A stretch of 64,000 bases of DNA from Chitinophagaceae bacterium. GTDB taxonomy: Bacteria > Bacteroidota > Bacteroidia > Chitinophagales > Chitinophagaceae. Every line of letters begins with the position of its first letter. The stretch's first letter is position 1. A program made the translations under genes and the position numbers. Location of the stretch: NCBI GenBank assembly GCA_019638595.1, contig JAHBTJ010000001.1, positions 1-64,000 on the forward strand, in the 5' to 3' direction. Below the pieces are notes generated by a model. It did no database searches, was not told the origin of the DNA, and saw only the letters and a list, made by a program, of their open reading frames with translations. Positions 27,036 to 39,100 of this stretch are shown here, one piece after another.

Positions 27036-27641
27036 TTATTCAAAATCTTTTTCGTTCAGCAATGTATAAGTAAACTTATTTCCAAAAGCAGACGCCCCGT
27101 TTTTGCATTTCAGCATGAATTCTGCAAAATGCCGGCTGTCGGCAAATACCTGGCAACCGGCAGAATAAATAGTATTTTTTGAATCAAAATTGCCGTTGTT
27201 GGGTCCCTTGTGTATATTGATGCCGAAACGCCCTGTTTGCGTTGTTGATTCGTTCATGTTTAATTTCCCGTCTTTATTATTATCCCGGTACACAACAACA
27301 TCGCCCATGCGTTGACATAAGGCATCATACTTTCCATTATGCTTGTCAATGGTATATACGCCTTTGTATTGCCCTTCTTTTAAAATGGCTGTACCTGCTT
27401 TTGGACCAGGATGCAGGAGATAGTGGATGCTGGGATCGGTAGTAATAGGATAGTGAGTAATATACCAGTGATCCATGAACTTATGAAAAACAACCAGGGT
27501 ATCATCAAATGCAACAGGCGAGTTGGCTTTGTTCCTGATACCTATTATGTTCAGGTTCCATTCTACATTATCAGTAGTATACACCCTGTATTGTTTTTTG
27601 TTCATAACATTTATGACAGTCTCAACTGAGGGAGTTATCAT
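27036..27641 (-). CDS. YkuD/L,D-transpeptidase-like protein
   Basis: A 201-aa protein with no signal peptide. The C-terminal part has GINIHKG followed by IYSAGCQVF. A His then Ser-x-Gly-Cys order with this spacing is the catalytic signature of L,D-transpeptidase (YkuD) folds, with Cys as nucleophile. A HPGPKAGTAILKEGQY segment and an EF-hand-like DNNKDGKLNMNE loop (about 117-128) precede it. An acidic DxNxDGxxxxxE loop could bind calcium. Peptidoglycan crosslinking or cleavage is inferred from the motif only. A second, DUF5675-type protein lies upstream, separated by a relic of the 1591-aa protein. The ATG at 27605 is an alternative start. Confidence 0.65.
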   Translation of the reverse strand: MITPSVETVINVMNKKQYRVYTTDNVEWNLNIIGIRNKANSPVAFDDTLVVFHKFMDHWYITHYPITTDPSIHYLLHPGPKAGTAILKEGQYKGVYTIDKHNGKYDALCQRMGDVVVYRDNNKDGKLNMNESTTQTGRFGINIHKGPNNGNFDSKNTIYSAGCQVFADSRHFAEFMLKCKNGASAFGNKFTYTLLNEKDFE

Positions 27642-27689
27642 GTTTTATAATTTATTGGTTTAATAATGCTGCCGTTCAATTCCGGTGGT

Positions 27690-27788
27690 TTATATATGTT
27701 GAATTGAAGTTTTTTTACTCACCAAAGGCATGGCGGCCAATGGGATATTTTCTATGTTACCAAACTGAACCGGTTTTACTATTTTCTA
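27690..27788 (-). pseudogene. Relic of the C-terminus of a 1591-aa-like giant protein
   Basis: On the minus strand this reads ...NIENIPLAAMPLVSKKTS... then TAA. It aligns with the last residues of the intact giant protein encoded at 28324-33099 (EKIENDPLAAMPLVSKRIS...). A stop codon lies just upstream in frame, so only about 33 codons remain. It shows that a second copy of the giant gene or its 3' end once stood between the two YkuD-like genes. Confidence 0.75.
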
Positions 27789-27861
27789 CAGGCGGATGTC
27801 TGCACCCGCGTGTGAAAAATTGAAATATACCCCAATGAATAGCCTTCTATACGTATTAATG

Positions 27862-28302
27862 CTAAACACCTTTTATCTCTACTGCTATGTGTACAGTGCT
27901 GCCAGCATTTCTTTCTAGATCCAGGTCTTGCGTAAATTGTTTAAATGCTTGCTGAAGCTCATTCATAGCCGCTCTACTATCTGCTACCGAGCATGAGTTC
28001 AGGTCTGTATTTTTCCCTATGAGAATACACCCTAAAGTATGGTCTGTAATATTGCCTACATGAATTTGAATATTAGTTCTCGGTCCAGGCACATTTTTTA
28101 ACTCTATCCGCCATCCACGACTTCCATCCGTTCTTATGAACCCTTCATACGTTCCATGTGGGATAGATGAAATGTCATTAATATTGTTCAGGTCCGGCTT
28201 TTCAAGACTGTAGGCAATAATTTTATCATTGACAGAAAGGTAGCCTTGCGTACATGTGCTATTTTTTAATTTTCGGTCTACTGTTATTTTGAAAGTTGAC
28301 AT
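27862..28302 (-). CDS. DUF5675 family protein (YkuD-like fold)
   Basis: A 146-aa protein. LKNSTCTQGYLSVNDKIIAYSLEKP, then IPHGTYEGFIR, WRIELKNVPGPRTNIQIHVGN and DHTLGCILIG match DUF5675. In this family the His of IHVGN and Cys of LGCILIG resemble an L,D-transpeptidase active site. DUF5675 proteins are frequent near phage tails and secretion systems. No signal peptide is seen. It starts 21 bp after the stop of the 1591-aa gene, so the two are probably coupled. Confidence 0.8.
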   Translation of the reverse strand: MSTFKITVDRKLKNSTCTQGYLSVNDKIIAYSLEKPDLNNINDISSIPHGTYEGFIRTDGSRGWRIELKNVPGPRTNIQIHVGNITDHTLGCILIGKNTDLNSCSVADSRAAMNELQQAFKQFTQDLDLERNAGSTVHIAVEIKGV

Positions 28303-28323
28303 TTTTACTAAGATTTATGATGA

Positions 28324-31300
28324 TTAAAAAACTTCTTTAGAAACCATAACCGATATTCTTTTGCTCACCAGTGGCATAGCTGCCAATGGGTCGTTCTCAA
28401 TTTTTTCAAATTCTATTTTTCCTTCCCCCTTTGCTTTATTGCCAAATAATTTTTCCCAAATGCTGACATCCGAATCGTTTTCGCTTTGGGACTTTCTCAC
28501 CAGCATCAGTCTGGCGTAACCACTAAATTCTTTTGTTGTATTAACTGTTTCCTTTTTATAAGCATTTTCTGGTAATTCGACGGGATTATTCAACGTAAAG
28601 GTTAGTGTTGATTTATCCTCTCTTTCAAATTTATAAACCCCGATATACTTTTCTACCGGTTGCCCGCCGATATCTTCTACTCTTTCGCTGATCACTAAAT
28701 AACGATCCATCCGCTCTTCAAAGCTTTTGTCGAACTTTGGCATTTCACCTCCAAACGTAACACTGCTTTTTTTATCTGCTGTTTCAACTTTAAATGTCGT
28801 TTTATTAGAATTTCTTACATCTTCCTTCCATTTTTGCGGGATTAAACTATCCACAGCCGGTAAAAACTGCACCCATTCGCTTGCCGACCAATCACTTTCA
28901 TATTTTTTTTCATTTTCCTTTTCATCTCCACTATTACCTGTGTCCTTCTTCTTGATGCTCGCTACAAATTCTTCTTTTAACACCCGCCTGATAGCAATCT
29001 TTGCCATAGCATAGGCATTTAATTTTGTTCCTTCGGGAAGAAATTTTTGTATATCCTCTACATTCAGGATAAAAGTGCTGCCTACCACTTTAGGGTTTTG
29101 TGCATTCATATCAAATGTTAGCGCTGCGGGGCCAACCGGCTTAAATACTGCAAATACTCTTTTGTCGGAACTCTCTTCCAGTGTTATATTATCCAGTTTT
29201 TTCATGCCTGCTCCCGACAGGATGGGATCTTCGCCGGCCTGCAGGTATTTATTATTGTCCGGGCTTACTGCTACTTCAATGCCCACTTCAAATTGCTCTG
29301 CCAGTCCGGCCTCGTCAAAGCATCTGTCGTAAGTGGCGATCATTAAGGAAGCCGCCCGCACCTGGTCGTCATTAAACCGGTTCACCTGCAGCGCATCGGT
29401 AAGCGGTATGGCAAAACGAATGGCGGGTTTTGGAAGTTTGACAGGATCTTGCAGTGGCTTAAACAATCTTTTCCAGGTGCTGTTGTACGAGATAGCCTGG
29501 TATGCATCACTATATCCCTCGCCTATTGTTTCGTAGCGATTGTATAATTTTAAACCAAACCTGAAATAGTGCGCCTTTTGCGCATCTTTTTTAGGTCTTA
29601 CATCTTTAAAAATAAGTTGGTTGACGTTGCCATCCTTAGTAGCCATAAGGTATGCATTGCTCACCAGTGCTGTAAAGTCCGGGCGGTTGGCAAATTCCCA
29701 GGCTTCCCATTTCATGGCTTCGGTTGTTTCGTTAGCAGCTTTTGGATCTAAATTTGTTGCACTAGTGAGCTCAGCAAATAATCTTCCGTTCCAGTTCCAG
29801 TTCTGGTGTCGTACTTCGCAGCGGCTGAAATAATTAAGATTAAGACTTTTGTCTTCTGTATTGAGTGTGCAAAAAACGCCATATTCGTTAACTGATGAAT
29901 AGCCTGGTTTAAAACCATCGTATAAAGATTTCTTAAAATCGGCTGCTACTAAAGGAATGTCGTCATTCTTAATAGCAGTTTCAATATACATTACTTCAGG
30001 ATTTGTCAGATAATAGTTTCCCTCAGAAAGATATTCTGGATTTTCTTCACTTCCAGATATGTTAGGAGCAATGTATTTGATCATCCAGGGGTGGAACATT
30101 GCCTGATCGTCTTCAAAATGGCTCTTATCTATTTTACAATGAATGCTGATTTTGCAAATGATGCCGGGCGAGATTGAGATAATTTTGTTTTTTTCATCAA
30201 GAACTAAGCCCTTATTCTCGTTAATTGATTGTATCTTTAATTCATTCTTTTTTGTCTTTCCGTTCTCATGTTCAATCTTGAGTTTTATATATCCTATCTC
30301 TTCTTCCTTGGGAAAAGTCTGTTCCACTTTAGCAATTAATTCATCTTCAATTGCAGGTTCCCATAAATATAAGTTTGCTTCTTGCTCAGTTATTGTATTT
30401 TCCGCTGATTTGTTTTTAAGATTAATTTCCTCCTCTAAAGCAAGTTCAAAGATCGATTTCCTCTCAGTACCAGTACCATACTTTTCTTTTTTTGCTTTTT
30501 CACCCTGCCAGGCATACCAGTTCCAGAAATTGGTGTAGGGTTTATCAACCTCAATAGTGATATGGCTCTGGTCTATCCTGCTATCTTTCCCACAAAGCAG
30601 GAAAGCTTTAACTGGATCGCTTTTTTTTGTATCCTGCTGATCTTTTTGCCCATCTTCCTCCATGGGTACAGAATTGACATTCTCCTTCTCAAGAAGCTCA
30701 TTTACCAGTAAAGAAACACCGGGATAATTGTTTTTGTAACCGGGGGTTGTAATATTGGGTAAGCCGATAGGAACCCGGCGAAGGTGATGATACGTGGTGG
30801 TTTCTGTCCCATCCTCAAATTTAATGTCTGACGAACGCTTAGGTTTATTCCAGATTGTATTTCCTTCTTTGTCCTTATCTCTTATCGCTATCGGTAAGGC
30901 ACCACTGTTTAAGGCCACAAAACCCGCAAACTGGTAATGGTAGCCATACCAAAAGGCGGGCGCTGCGGAAACGTAATGTTGTTTCGCGCCATCTGTGTAA
31001 CCAAAGTTATATATAAAGTTAGCAATCGGTTGTGCATTTGATTCATCATCTATCTCCTGCTTACCATGACCGGCAACCAGAGACAGGGACTCATTGCTTA
31101 ACTGGAAAGATGTTTTCTGGCTGTCGTTGATCTCCGGAAGCACAGCAGGGATCAGGTAATCTTGGGAAAGATATTTGGGTTCCTCCTTTCCCTTGATCAG
31201 CCCTACTTTTGCCCAGTTGAGGTATTTCCATTCACCATAAACCGAATTATTGCCGGGTGCTTTTCTTCTGCTTAAGAGTATATGGCCTGATATTTCGTCG

Positions 31301-33099
31301 GAAAGGTCGGAGCTGTCTGCAACCTTTAAATCTACATTTATATTAACAGGGGGAGGGATGTTTTCCGGCAATTTAGTCTTTGAGGAGATTTTTGATTTTA
31401 ATTCATCTATAAAAGCCTCCTGTTTTTCGTTGAAAAACGATTGAAGGGTAGTAATATCCGCTGCATTGCTAAACTTGTATTCTATATTTTTAATCCCGGA
31501 GAATTTGTCTTTAATAACATCTACAACTTCTTCAACCCACTTGCTTTTAATAGTTGCAACATCAAACTTCTTTTTTCTTACTTCACATTTAAATTGATCT
31601 TCTGTAAAAACCGACTGTCTGCAAAAATCTGTAATCAAAGATATTATCTTATCCTTTTCTTTTGATTCATTAACGGAATTTCCACCTACTTGAAGATAAA
31701 CTATACAGGACTTTAAGTTTTGTATTTCAGAACAAAAACCCTCCATAAGTTGCTTCCATTTTATTAACAATGTTTCATAAGTGGAGGCTTCACTATATTG
31801 AATAACCTCAAATTCAGTACTTAGTTTATTCAATAGTTTTTGAAAAACGAGAATGTCAGGAAAGGTATCTACCAGCTCATTTCTTACCTTATACTGGTTT
31901 TCTCCGTCCTTCTTCTCATTACTATAAATGTCTGTTGACTTTATATCCTCTCTGACATTTAAAAGTGTATCTCCTTTAAAAGTTAATGCCAGATAATCCT
32001 TGCTCACATTTTCATTCAGAATGACCTCATTCAAATAACTAACAGTCATACCTGACAGCATTTGAGCTGCATTTTTGAATGTATCAGAATCAGTAATAGT
32101 ATATGCTTCTCCTATCTTTTCTGCAAATGCAAATACTTGCTCTTTCAGAATAGTTTTATAATCAATAATACCCAATATTTCCTTATACGTATTACTCAAC
32201 TCAGAAATATCACTCACTACAAGACTCGTATTACCTTTGAATATAAACTTTGCGTTTGTTATATTTTCAGGTTCTCCATTACTTAAATCCATTGGAGTAA
32301 AGTTTTGAAGAGTTCCAAAATTATCTTCTTCTTCCCCTGCAGGCAGGTAAGACGCTACAGTCGTTATCTCTTGTATAATAGAAAATTGCTGAGTATTGTT
32401 TTCATTTTGAAGAGGTATTGTAAAATTTTTCTGTAAGTCAATTATTTGGGATTCAAAATAATTATCGCTAACCTTAAAGCCTTTAATTGGAATGTAAATT
32501 ATGAAGCAAGTTGCATTGTTGGGAATTGAAAAGATACTATCACTGTTGCTCAACTCAAAGCTTAGCTTTAAAAATTGATTCAGCGGAGTTAACTGCTGAG
32601 CAAGATAGCCGATAGAAGCACTATACGTATTGCCCTGCTGACTTACTACATCATAATTGGTGTTATCATCGATTTTAATCACTTTGGGTTCATTAAAATT
32701 GGGTGTAACCTCTGCATAATTATTTTTTTTAATCAACCGGCTTGATAACAATTCCTTTGCGTATTCGGTTAGCTTCTCCGAATCATTTATATATTCTTGA
32801 TCATTATTTGGAATAATCTGCAGCTTCGTTTGCCCTAAGAACGAAATTCTATTTTCATTATATCCGGTATTATCAGGCTTTTTATCTTGAATACCATACC
32901 ATAATACAGCCGCTCCCTCTTCTTGAAATTCCCAGTTCCAGGGATAATATTTTTCCTTTTCCTTTGCATCTGCCAGTTCTCCCAGATTATTATATTCTTC
33001 CGTTGTTAACACTTCTACTGCCCCGGCAATCGTACAGGAAAAAACCGCGGTTCCCTCGTTTATTTCAACTATCGAAGTATCTAATGTTATATGTAACAT
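28324..33099 (-). CDS. Giant protein of unknown function (1591 aa)
   Basis: No family was recognised. The protein has no signal peptide and no clear TM helix. Residues 1-350 are beta-rich (LHITLDTSIVEINEGTAVFSC...). About 350-600 is helical and Lys/Glu-rich. A large beta-rich part follows with aromatic blocks: YTDGAKQHYVSAAPAFWYGYHYQFAGFVALNSGALP, then ITIEVDKPYTNFWNWYAWQG, and SRCEVRHQNWNWNGRLFAEL. The C-terminus (ENDPLAAMPLVSKRISVMVSKEVF) is the same type as a 33-codon relic 0.6 kb downstream. It lies 21 bp behind the 2140-aa gene, so the two giants are very likely co-expressed partners. Size, absence of a signal and beta-rich repeats suggest a structural or carrier role. Codon composition is locally AT-rich. 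Confidence 0.7.
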   Translation of the reverse strand: MLHITLDTSIVEINEGTAVFSCTIAGAVEVLTTEEYNNLGELADAKEKEKYYPWNWEFQEEGAAVLWYGIQDKKPDNTGYNENRISFLGQTKLQIIPNNDQEYINDSEKLTEYAKELLSSRLIKKNNYAEVTPNFNEPKVIKIDDNTNYDVVSQQGNTYSASIGYLAQQLTPLNQFLKLSFELSNSDSIFSIPNNATCFIIYIPIKGFKVSDNYFESQIIDLQKNFTIPLQNENNTQQFSIIQEITTVASYLPAGEEEDNFGTLQNFTPMDLSNGEPENITNAKFIFKGNTSLVVSDISELSNTYKEILGIIDYKTILKEQVFAFAEKIGEAYTITDSDTFKNAAQMLSGMTVSYLNEVILNENVSKDYLALTFKGDTLLNVREDIKSTDIYSNEKKDGENQYKVRNELVDTFPDILVFQKLLNKLSTEFEVIQYSEASTYETLLIKWKQLMEGFCSEIQNLKSCIVYLQVGGNSVNESKEKDKIISLITDFCRQSVFTEDQFKCEVRKKKFDVATIKSKWVEEVVDVIKDKFSGIKNIEYKFSNAADITTLQSFFNEKQEAFIDELKSKISSKTKLPENIPPPVNINVDLKVADSSDLSDEISGHILLSRRKAPGNNSVYGEWKYLNWAKVGLIKGKEEPKYLSQDYLIPAVLPEINDSQKTSFQLSNESLSLVAGHGKQEIDDESNAQPIANFIYNFGYTDGAKQHYVSAAPAFWYGYHYQFAGFVALNSGALPIAIRDKDKEGNTIWNKPKRSSDIKFEDGTETTTYHHLRRVPIGLPNITTPGYKNNYPGVSLLVNELLEKENVNSVPMEEDGQKDQQDTKKSDPVKAFLLCGKDSRIDQSHITIEVDKPYTNFWNWYAWQGEKAKKEKYGTGTERKSIFELALEEEINLKNKSAENTITEQEANLYLWEPAIEDELIAKVEQTFPKEEEIGYIKLKIEHENGKTKKNELKIQSINENKGLVLDEKNKIISISPGIICKISIHCKIDKSHFEDDQAMFHPWMIKYIAPNISGSEENPEYLSEGNYYLTNPEVMYIETAIKNDDIPLVAADFKKSLYDGFKPGYSSVNEYGVFCTLNTEDKSLNLNYFSRCEVRHQNWNWNGRLFAELTSATNLDPKAANETTEAMKWEAWEFANRPDFTALVSNAYLMATKDGNVNQLIFKDVRPKKDAQKAHYFRFGLKLYNRYETIGEGYSDAYQAISYNSTWKRLFKPLQDPVKLPKPAIRFAIPLTDALQVNRFNDDQVRAASLMIATYDRCFDEAGLAEQFEVGIEVAVSPDNNKYLQAGEDPILSGAGMKKLDNITLEESSDKRVFAVFKPVGPAALTFDMNAQNPKVVGSTFILNVEDIQKFLPEGTKLNAYAMAKIAIRRVLKEEFVASIKKKDTGNSGDEKENEKKYESDWSASEWVQFLPAVDSLIPQKWKEDVRNSNKTTFKVETADKKSSVTFGGEMPKFDKSFEERMDRYLVISERVEDIGGQPVEKYIGVYKFEREDKSTLTFTLNNPVELPENAYKKETVNTTKEFSGYARLMLVRKSQSENDSDVSIWEKLFGNKAKGEGKIEFEKIENDPLAAMPLVSKRISVMVSKEVF

Positions 33100-33120
33100 A
33101 AATATCCTGGTTTAGTAAGT

Positions 33121-36100
33121 TTAGCCTAATGAATTTGAAATAGATGCCTGTGTATTGGCGGGTTGCTGGCTGCCGGCAAATTGCTTGTGGAAGGTTTTGC
33201 TTACACTGATCTTCAGGCACCAGCATATTTTTATTTTAATGGCTATATGCCCTTCACCGATCAAAGTACCTTTACCGTAAATTAAAGCAAGCCTTACAAG
33301 CAGGTATACAGAAACCAGCCCCAATATATTAAGCGTGCCTACCAACTGTACAAATACCACAAAGCTCATGGCACTCCCAACCTGATTTGAATAGGAGTAT
33401 TGTCCCTCTATACCGAGGTAAACAAATACGGAACCGCTTGCCCAGCCGATATTGAAGCATAAACCGGCGCTGCCGTGCACGCTCATGGCAAAAGCAATGG
33501 CGGCTCCCGTTTTGGCACTGTAATAAATATTTGTTTCAACAAAGCCGCCGCCGCCAAATATGAACGCGGTAAAATTAAATGGCGCTTCGCGCCTGCTTAC
33601 ATAAAAGCCGAGACCGGTAAGAAATTCTAATTTTTTTTGATCCGGATTAAAAAAGCGGAGCATAAACTGTGCGCCGAAAAACAGGTTGGTCAATGATGTT
33701 GTACCACCGCCAACATTTACCGGCTCCAGGTCGAGATTAGCTTTTATGCCATAAGGTATTTCAGGTAAACTATTGTTTGAGCCATTAAAAATGGTATTGG
33801 CATTGGGTAAAAAGGTCGTAACACCTGTTTTCAATACTTTAATTTTGAAAGGACTCTTACTATCTTCCCCCGCACCATCTGTATCTCCCTTTCCACCCGC
33901 AATATTTAAATTCTTTGTAGCATCCGTAATCATTTTTAGCACTCCGCTCATTTCCATCTTTCTCGGATCAAGATCAAACTTGAGCCGGCCATCTTTATAT
34001 ACAACTTTTGTATCTTTAAATGTCATCAGTTTATTGCTGCCCATAAAGATGTTAAAGTCGCCCTTCAATTCGCCGTACTCACGCCTGCTCAAATCTCCGT
34101 CAGCATTAATGCTCCCTTGTATCTCTGCTTTAAACCTGGCATCGCTTAAGGTTACTTTTGCCATTGCAATGGAAAACATGGTCTCTTCCTTCGGCATCGG
34201 GTAATCTAAACTTACATTAGCCCAGGCAGAAAGATTAAGCTTGTCAATCCCTTGTGAGAATTTGATATGCTCAGCGAAATTATCAGGCATTTTAAACCCA
34301 GGGAACATGCCGGCAAAATCCATGGCACCGATATTGGGAAGTATCTCGGAAAAATTGAATTGATTGAAATAATCTTTTGCTTCTCTATTCCTTTTCTTTA
34401 ACCACTCTTTTGCGGGTGGAATAAGCTCATTGAAAATATGCGTAACGGGCAGCCTTACGCCGAGTGCATTCAGATCGCTTTCGAATTGCTTATACTTAGC
34501 AATACAGGGAGTAATGGAGAGCTGTTGCTTCAACTCCCCGGGATTGTTTACTTTGTTTACAACAAGCGCTATTGTCTTCCGGTTTAGGCCCATACCGGGA
34601 GCGGTGATCTCTTCCCAAACGGAGCGATAGTTAGTGAGGACATTGTCGGCTGAATTTTTGAGTGCGCCGCCAGAGGCAATTGCAGAATCAAGTTGGTCAA
34701 TTTTGGAAGAAATTTCACTAATATCAGCCCCTAATTCATTGGCAATTTTAGTAGCTGCCCTTGCTGTTCTAATAGGATCTTTTGATTCTAACTCTTCTTT
34801 TAGCTCCCCGACTCTTTTTTCAATTCTATATATTTTATCTGCTTTCTCAGAAATCCATTTTATTTCAGCAAAAATATCTTGTTTTACATCATCTTTCAGT
34901 ATCAACAGAAATTCTACAGTTTTAAATATATCCAACAACTTCCCTAGAAATGGTTTGAAAGAACTTTCGCAATTTAAATCAATCGTTTTGATAAGTTCTG
35001 AAGTACTATTCTTTTTAAAGCTATCAATTAAATCTTCGACAAGTTTTTTCTTTAGGTTTTCAACTTTAAAAAAGTTGCCTACTAATTCTACGAAACCTTT
35101 GACACTATTTTTGAATTGAGTATTAATCTTTTTAATATCATTAACAAAAGATGTATATAGTCCCTTTCTTCTAGCACTATCTTCAGTTTTAAATGCATTA
35201 ATTTTATTTTTAAATTCTTCAATATATAGAACAATCGAATTCACATCGTCTTTGGCAAATAGGTTTAATAATTTACCTAACCCATCTATAATATCTAACC
35301 CCTTCTGCAAAACTGATTCAATATCTTCTACATTTTCTATATCTGGTTTAAACTTCCCAATAAATTGTACAATTGGTTTTGTCAAGAAACTTTCATCATT
35401 TTTTATTTTATGCATCAATTCAAAAATTCTCTCCAGTTCAGGATAAGATAATTCATACTCGTTGGCATTTGTGAGTAAAAGATTAAATTTTATTTGAAGT
35501 TTTTTCAAATCAGACTCCTCACTTAATTTTTCTATTTTTTTCTTAATAGAAACAATATATTCTTCTGAATATTGAATAATCCTATTCCAAATAATATTTG
35601 TTAAGAAGCCTAATCCAGTAGTATTAAATCCTTGAAGTTCTTTAAGCGTAATATTCAAGGGCTTTGAAATCTTCTCCAAATAATCTTTGATTTTAGCCAA
35701 AGAGTTGCTTTTAAATATTTCATCAAAAACTTCTTTTACCTCAAGTGAAAAATCATTTTTTTTCTTCTCTATAATATTCGTTACCTCCCCATTCCTCTGC
35801 AATGACACCGTTCTTAACACCCCGCTCAGTTTTGAATCCGGCTGATATACATTTGCCATGCCTGCAGGTGTGAGTTGTGATTCAACCCTGAATGTAAACC
35901 TGCCATGTCCTGGCAAAACATCTATTGCATTCGGCATTTCAATATCCAGCCTGTGTTCTCCCTCTATATTGGTATGTGCAGCATCCAGTTCCGATTCATC
36001 AAAAACAGGCTTATCCGTAAAATCAACGCCATAAACAGGTTGCCATTTGCTTACGTCATCTGTTATTGTTTTTTCCCCGTCTTCCCTGTCAGACTTATAT

Positions 36101-39100
36101 GCAGTATAAAACACTAAATTTTCAGGTTCCGCGAGATTGGCTTTGGAATGATCCATATTGGAATCTTTCGGTGGTTCCAGCATCAGGAAGACCTGTGGTT
36201 TTGGAAACAGCTTTTCATCGGCTCTGGGGTACCAAAGCGGCACTTCCCAACCAACTAATGCTCTCTCATCTGGCTTTTTCGGATCTTCAGGAGGTGCATA
36301 AACCAATCTCCCCCAGCTATTACTAACGGGTATGATAGTAGATTTAAACACACAGGCATTTACCGCGCCGGTATCTTTGGGCGAATGGTTATCAAAATCG
36401 GGGTATTTTTTTTCAGGCTCCAGTATTTCGATATACTCCCTGATTTTTCTTACAACCGGCCTGCCTGGTAATTTCTTTTGATTCTCCTTTTCATATGGAG
36501 AAATCACTACGGTTCTTTCATATTCAATCACGTGCTTGGCTTTGTGCCAGAACACGCCGATCCTGCCAATACGCTCCACCGCATACCGGTGTACCCTGCC
36601 CATAGCGGTAAGGCTTTTAATGGCAGTGAGATCATTATCGAACCGGGCAACCTGCTTGCCGTAGCCGCCCTGGCTGGAAAATGCCAGACCGGACAGCTCG
36701 GCGGAAGTGGAACCATCTTCAATGGCAGTCTTCAAAAAAGATTTATAGATTTCTTTGTCTTCAAAACCATAAGAAAAGCCCCCTTTCAGGAAATTATCTG
36801 TTTTTCCTTCTTTAGATTTGTGAAAGCTATCTACAGAAATTTTTAGCTTATTGATTTCTGTTTCGTCATTCAAATTCTTTATAGGAGAGGCAAGTTGAGC
36901 GCCGGTGATGTTTATTTCGTTAATTAGCTCCTCATCTTGTAGCGCTAGTTCAAGTTGTGTTTTTTCCTCTATGAATGCTACTTCCACAGCCATGTTGTTT
37001 ATTTTCTCTATCTCGCTCTTTATTTCTTCAATTTTTTGCTTTCTATTCTCATCTATTTCAAAATCTAACCTCGGTTTATACATCAACTCCTCATTAATCA
37101 TGTTGGGGGCTATAAAAGCCGCTTCCGTACCGGGATCGTTTTTCCGGTAGGTTTCAAGAATGGCCAACCGGCTTTTCCAGGCACGATAGTAGTTGAGATA
37201 GTTAATCCAATAATTGTAAAATGCATCTACCTGCTCTTTTGTTCCCTGCCAGGCAAGGTTATTATTAACAGGAACCGGCAGGTCGCCTAACCTTGCGCCT
37301 AACTCGCCTACCAGGGTGTTCCGAGGTTTTAAATCACCCTGCAACCCGTATAACAACTCAAACTCTGCCCGCAACAGCGGCAATCCGGGCTGTATATCTC
37401 CCGCTTTGCCCCAAAATTTCCGCAGGTCCCACGGTGGCGATACATATTTTTTTTCCAGTTTATCCCCGGCTATCTTGAGTATTGCTGGAGCGCCGAATTT
37501 GTATTTTAATGGAAAGTCAGGTTCATCAACAGAGTCGTCTTTGATAAATTCTTCTCCTATTGTTTGCGGGGGAAGAACAAGATGAAAGCCTTCCTGGTTC
37601 GGATTATCATCATAAACTTCCCATACACCTTCATTAAGATTGGTTTGTATTTTTTGTGCCAGCACCCACACCCCGTCATCATATCCTTTCTGCACCAAAA
37701 AATTACTGTTTACCAAACCCACAAATTGCGGGCTGCTGTCTAAAATAACCGCGCTTATCTTTGTAGTGCTGTCATCACCTGCTTTGGGATCTACTTCTAT
37801 CAACCGCATATCTACCCTGAAGTCCTGGCCGATATTAACAGATTCGGATATACAGAGATAATATTTGCCTGTTGCGTTATTATCTTTTCCAACCGGTACA
37901 ACCAATTGCTTCTGCTGGCGTTCGCCATACCCGTATACAATGGCTTCTGTACTGGAAGGCGCTAAATATTTTTCATTGCTGGTGAGATCCTGGCTGATGG
38001 GCTTTACACTTTTTACCGGCAGGCTGAAATCTTCGATAGAATAACCGATTTCAAAAGCTCTTTTATTTTCTTCTTCTTCCTCATATTTTAAATCATTCTC
38101 TGTTAATTGCCATAAAAACAATGGTGTTTGGGTAGATTTTTTTTGCAGCACAAACGATATTTTGCCATTGTGGTCGTATTTATTTTGCTCATCGTATGTT
38201 GCCTCATTATTTAATTCAAATTCGAATGCTCCGTCAATAAGCGTAGTTTTCCCTATTTGATACTTCCCGATTAAAAACCTGGCAAAAGTACCATTGTCGT
38301 TGACTTCAGGAAAGTCGGGAATTTCGGTAATGATTATTGGGAGCTTTTCTTTAGGATTCTTATCATTCTCAATTGGGTCCAATTTTAAATGGGTGGTATT
38401 TCCAATCTTCAGGCTATCCGGCTTATTTATTTTAATGTCGGAAGACTGTAGTGTTACAACAATATTAGCGCCCTGCTGATCAATCTTGTAGTGAGCGTGT
38501 ATGGTATATTTTTCGGGTATTAAATCTGAAAGGTCTGGTAACAGCGCAAAAGGCTGTGCTTTACGAACGAATTTTAAGGCATTTTTACTTTTATTGATGT
38601 TTTTGAAACCAAGGGAGAGGATATTATTGTTATTAATTGTTGTCTCATAGCGAACGAAGATGTCATTGTTTAGCTGGACACTTTTTATATTTGTGAAGGG
38701 TGAAGAAATCCCGGTTCCATCTTTGTAATTTTCCTCCTTTTTGTAGTATATGCTTAGTTCTTTAGAACCATTAGAAAGAAAAATCCCTTTTTCGTTGGGA
38801 AATCTATCTGTGAAACTTGTGCCTATTAAATCATTAAAGGCAAAATTTATATTTTTTTTATCGGCATTATTCTCATAAACAATGCATTTATTATCCTTCC
38901 ATTCAATTTTTGAATTACGAAATTTCAAATAAGGAACACTCCTGTTACTTTCCTTTATGAATGTTAGAAAATCAGGTGATCCATTTGGCAACAATTGGTT
39001 TTTGGGAAGAGGGATTTTTAATTTATTGTTTAAATCTACATTGAACTGAAACAGCCAGAAATAATTTGCAACACCCTCACTGCCTTTTTCTATTTTACAG

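Noticed and set aside
27036-28302. Interpretation of the two YkuD-like proteins as secreted housekeeping L,D-transpeptidases
   Set aside because: Neither has a signal peptide or lipobox, and both are embedded in the giant-protein operon.
33773-34204. Plus-strand open frames opposite the two giant genes (this and several others up to 38479)
   Set aside because: They lie wholly inside a long, consistent coding frame on the other strand and have no domain-like composition.
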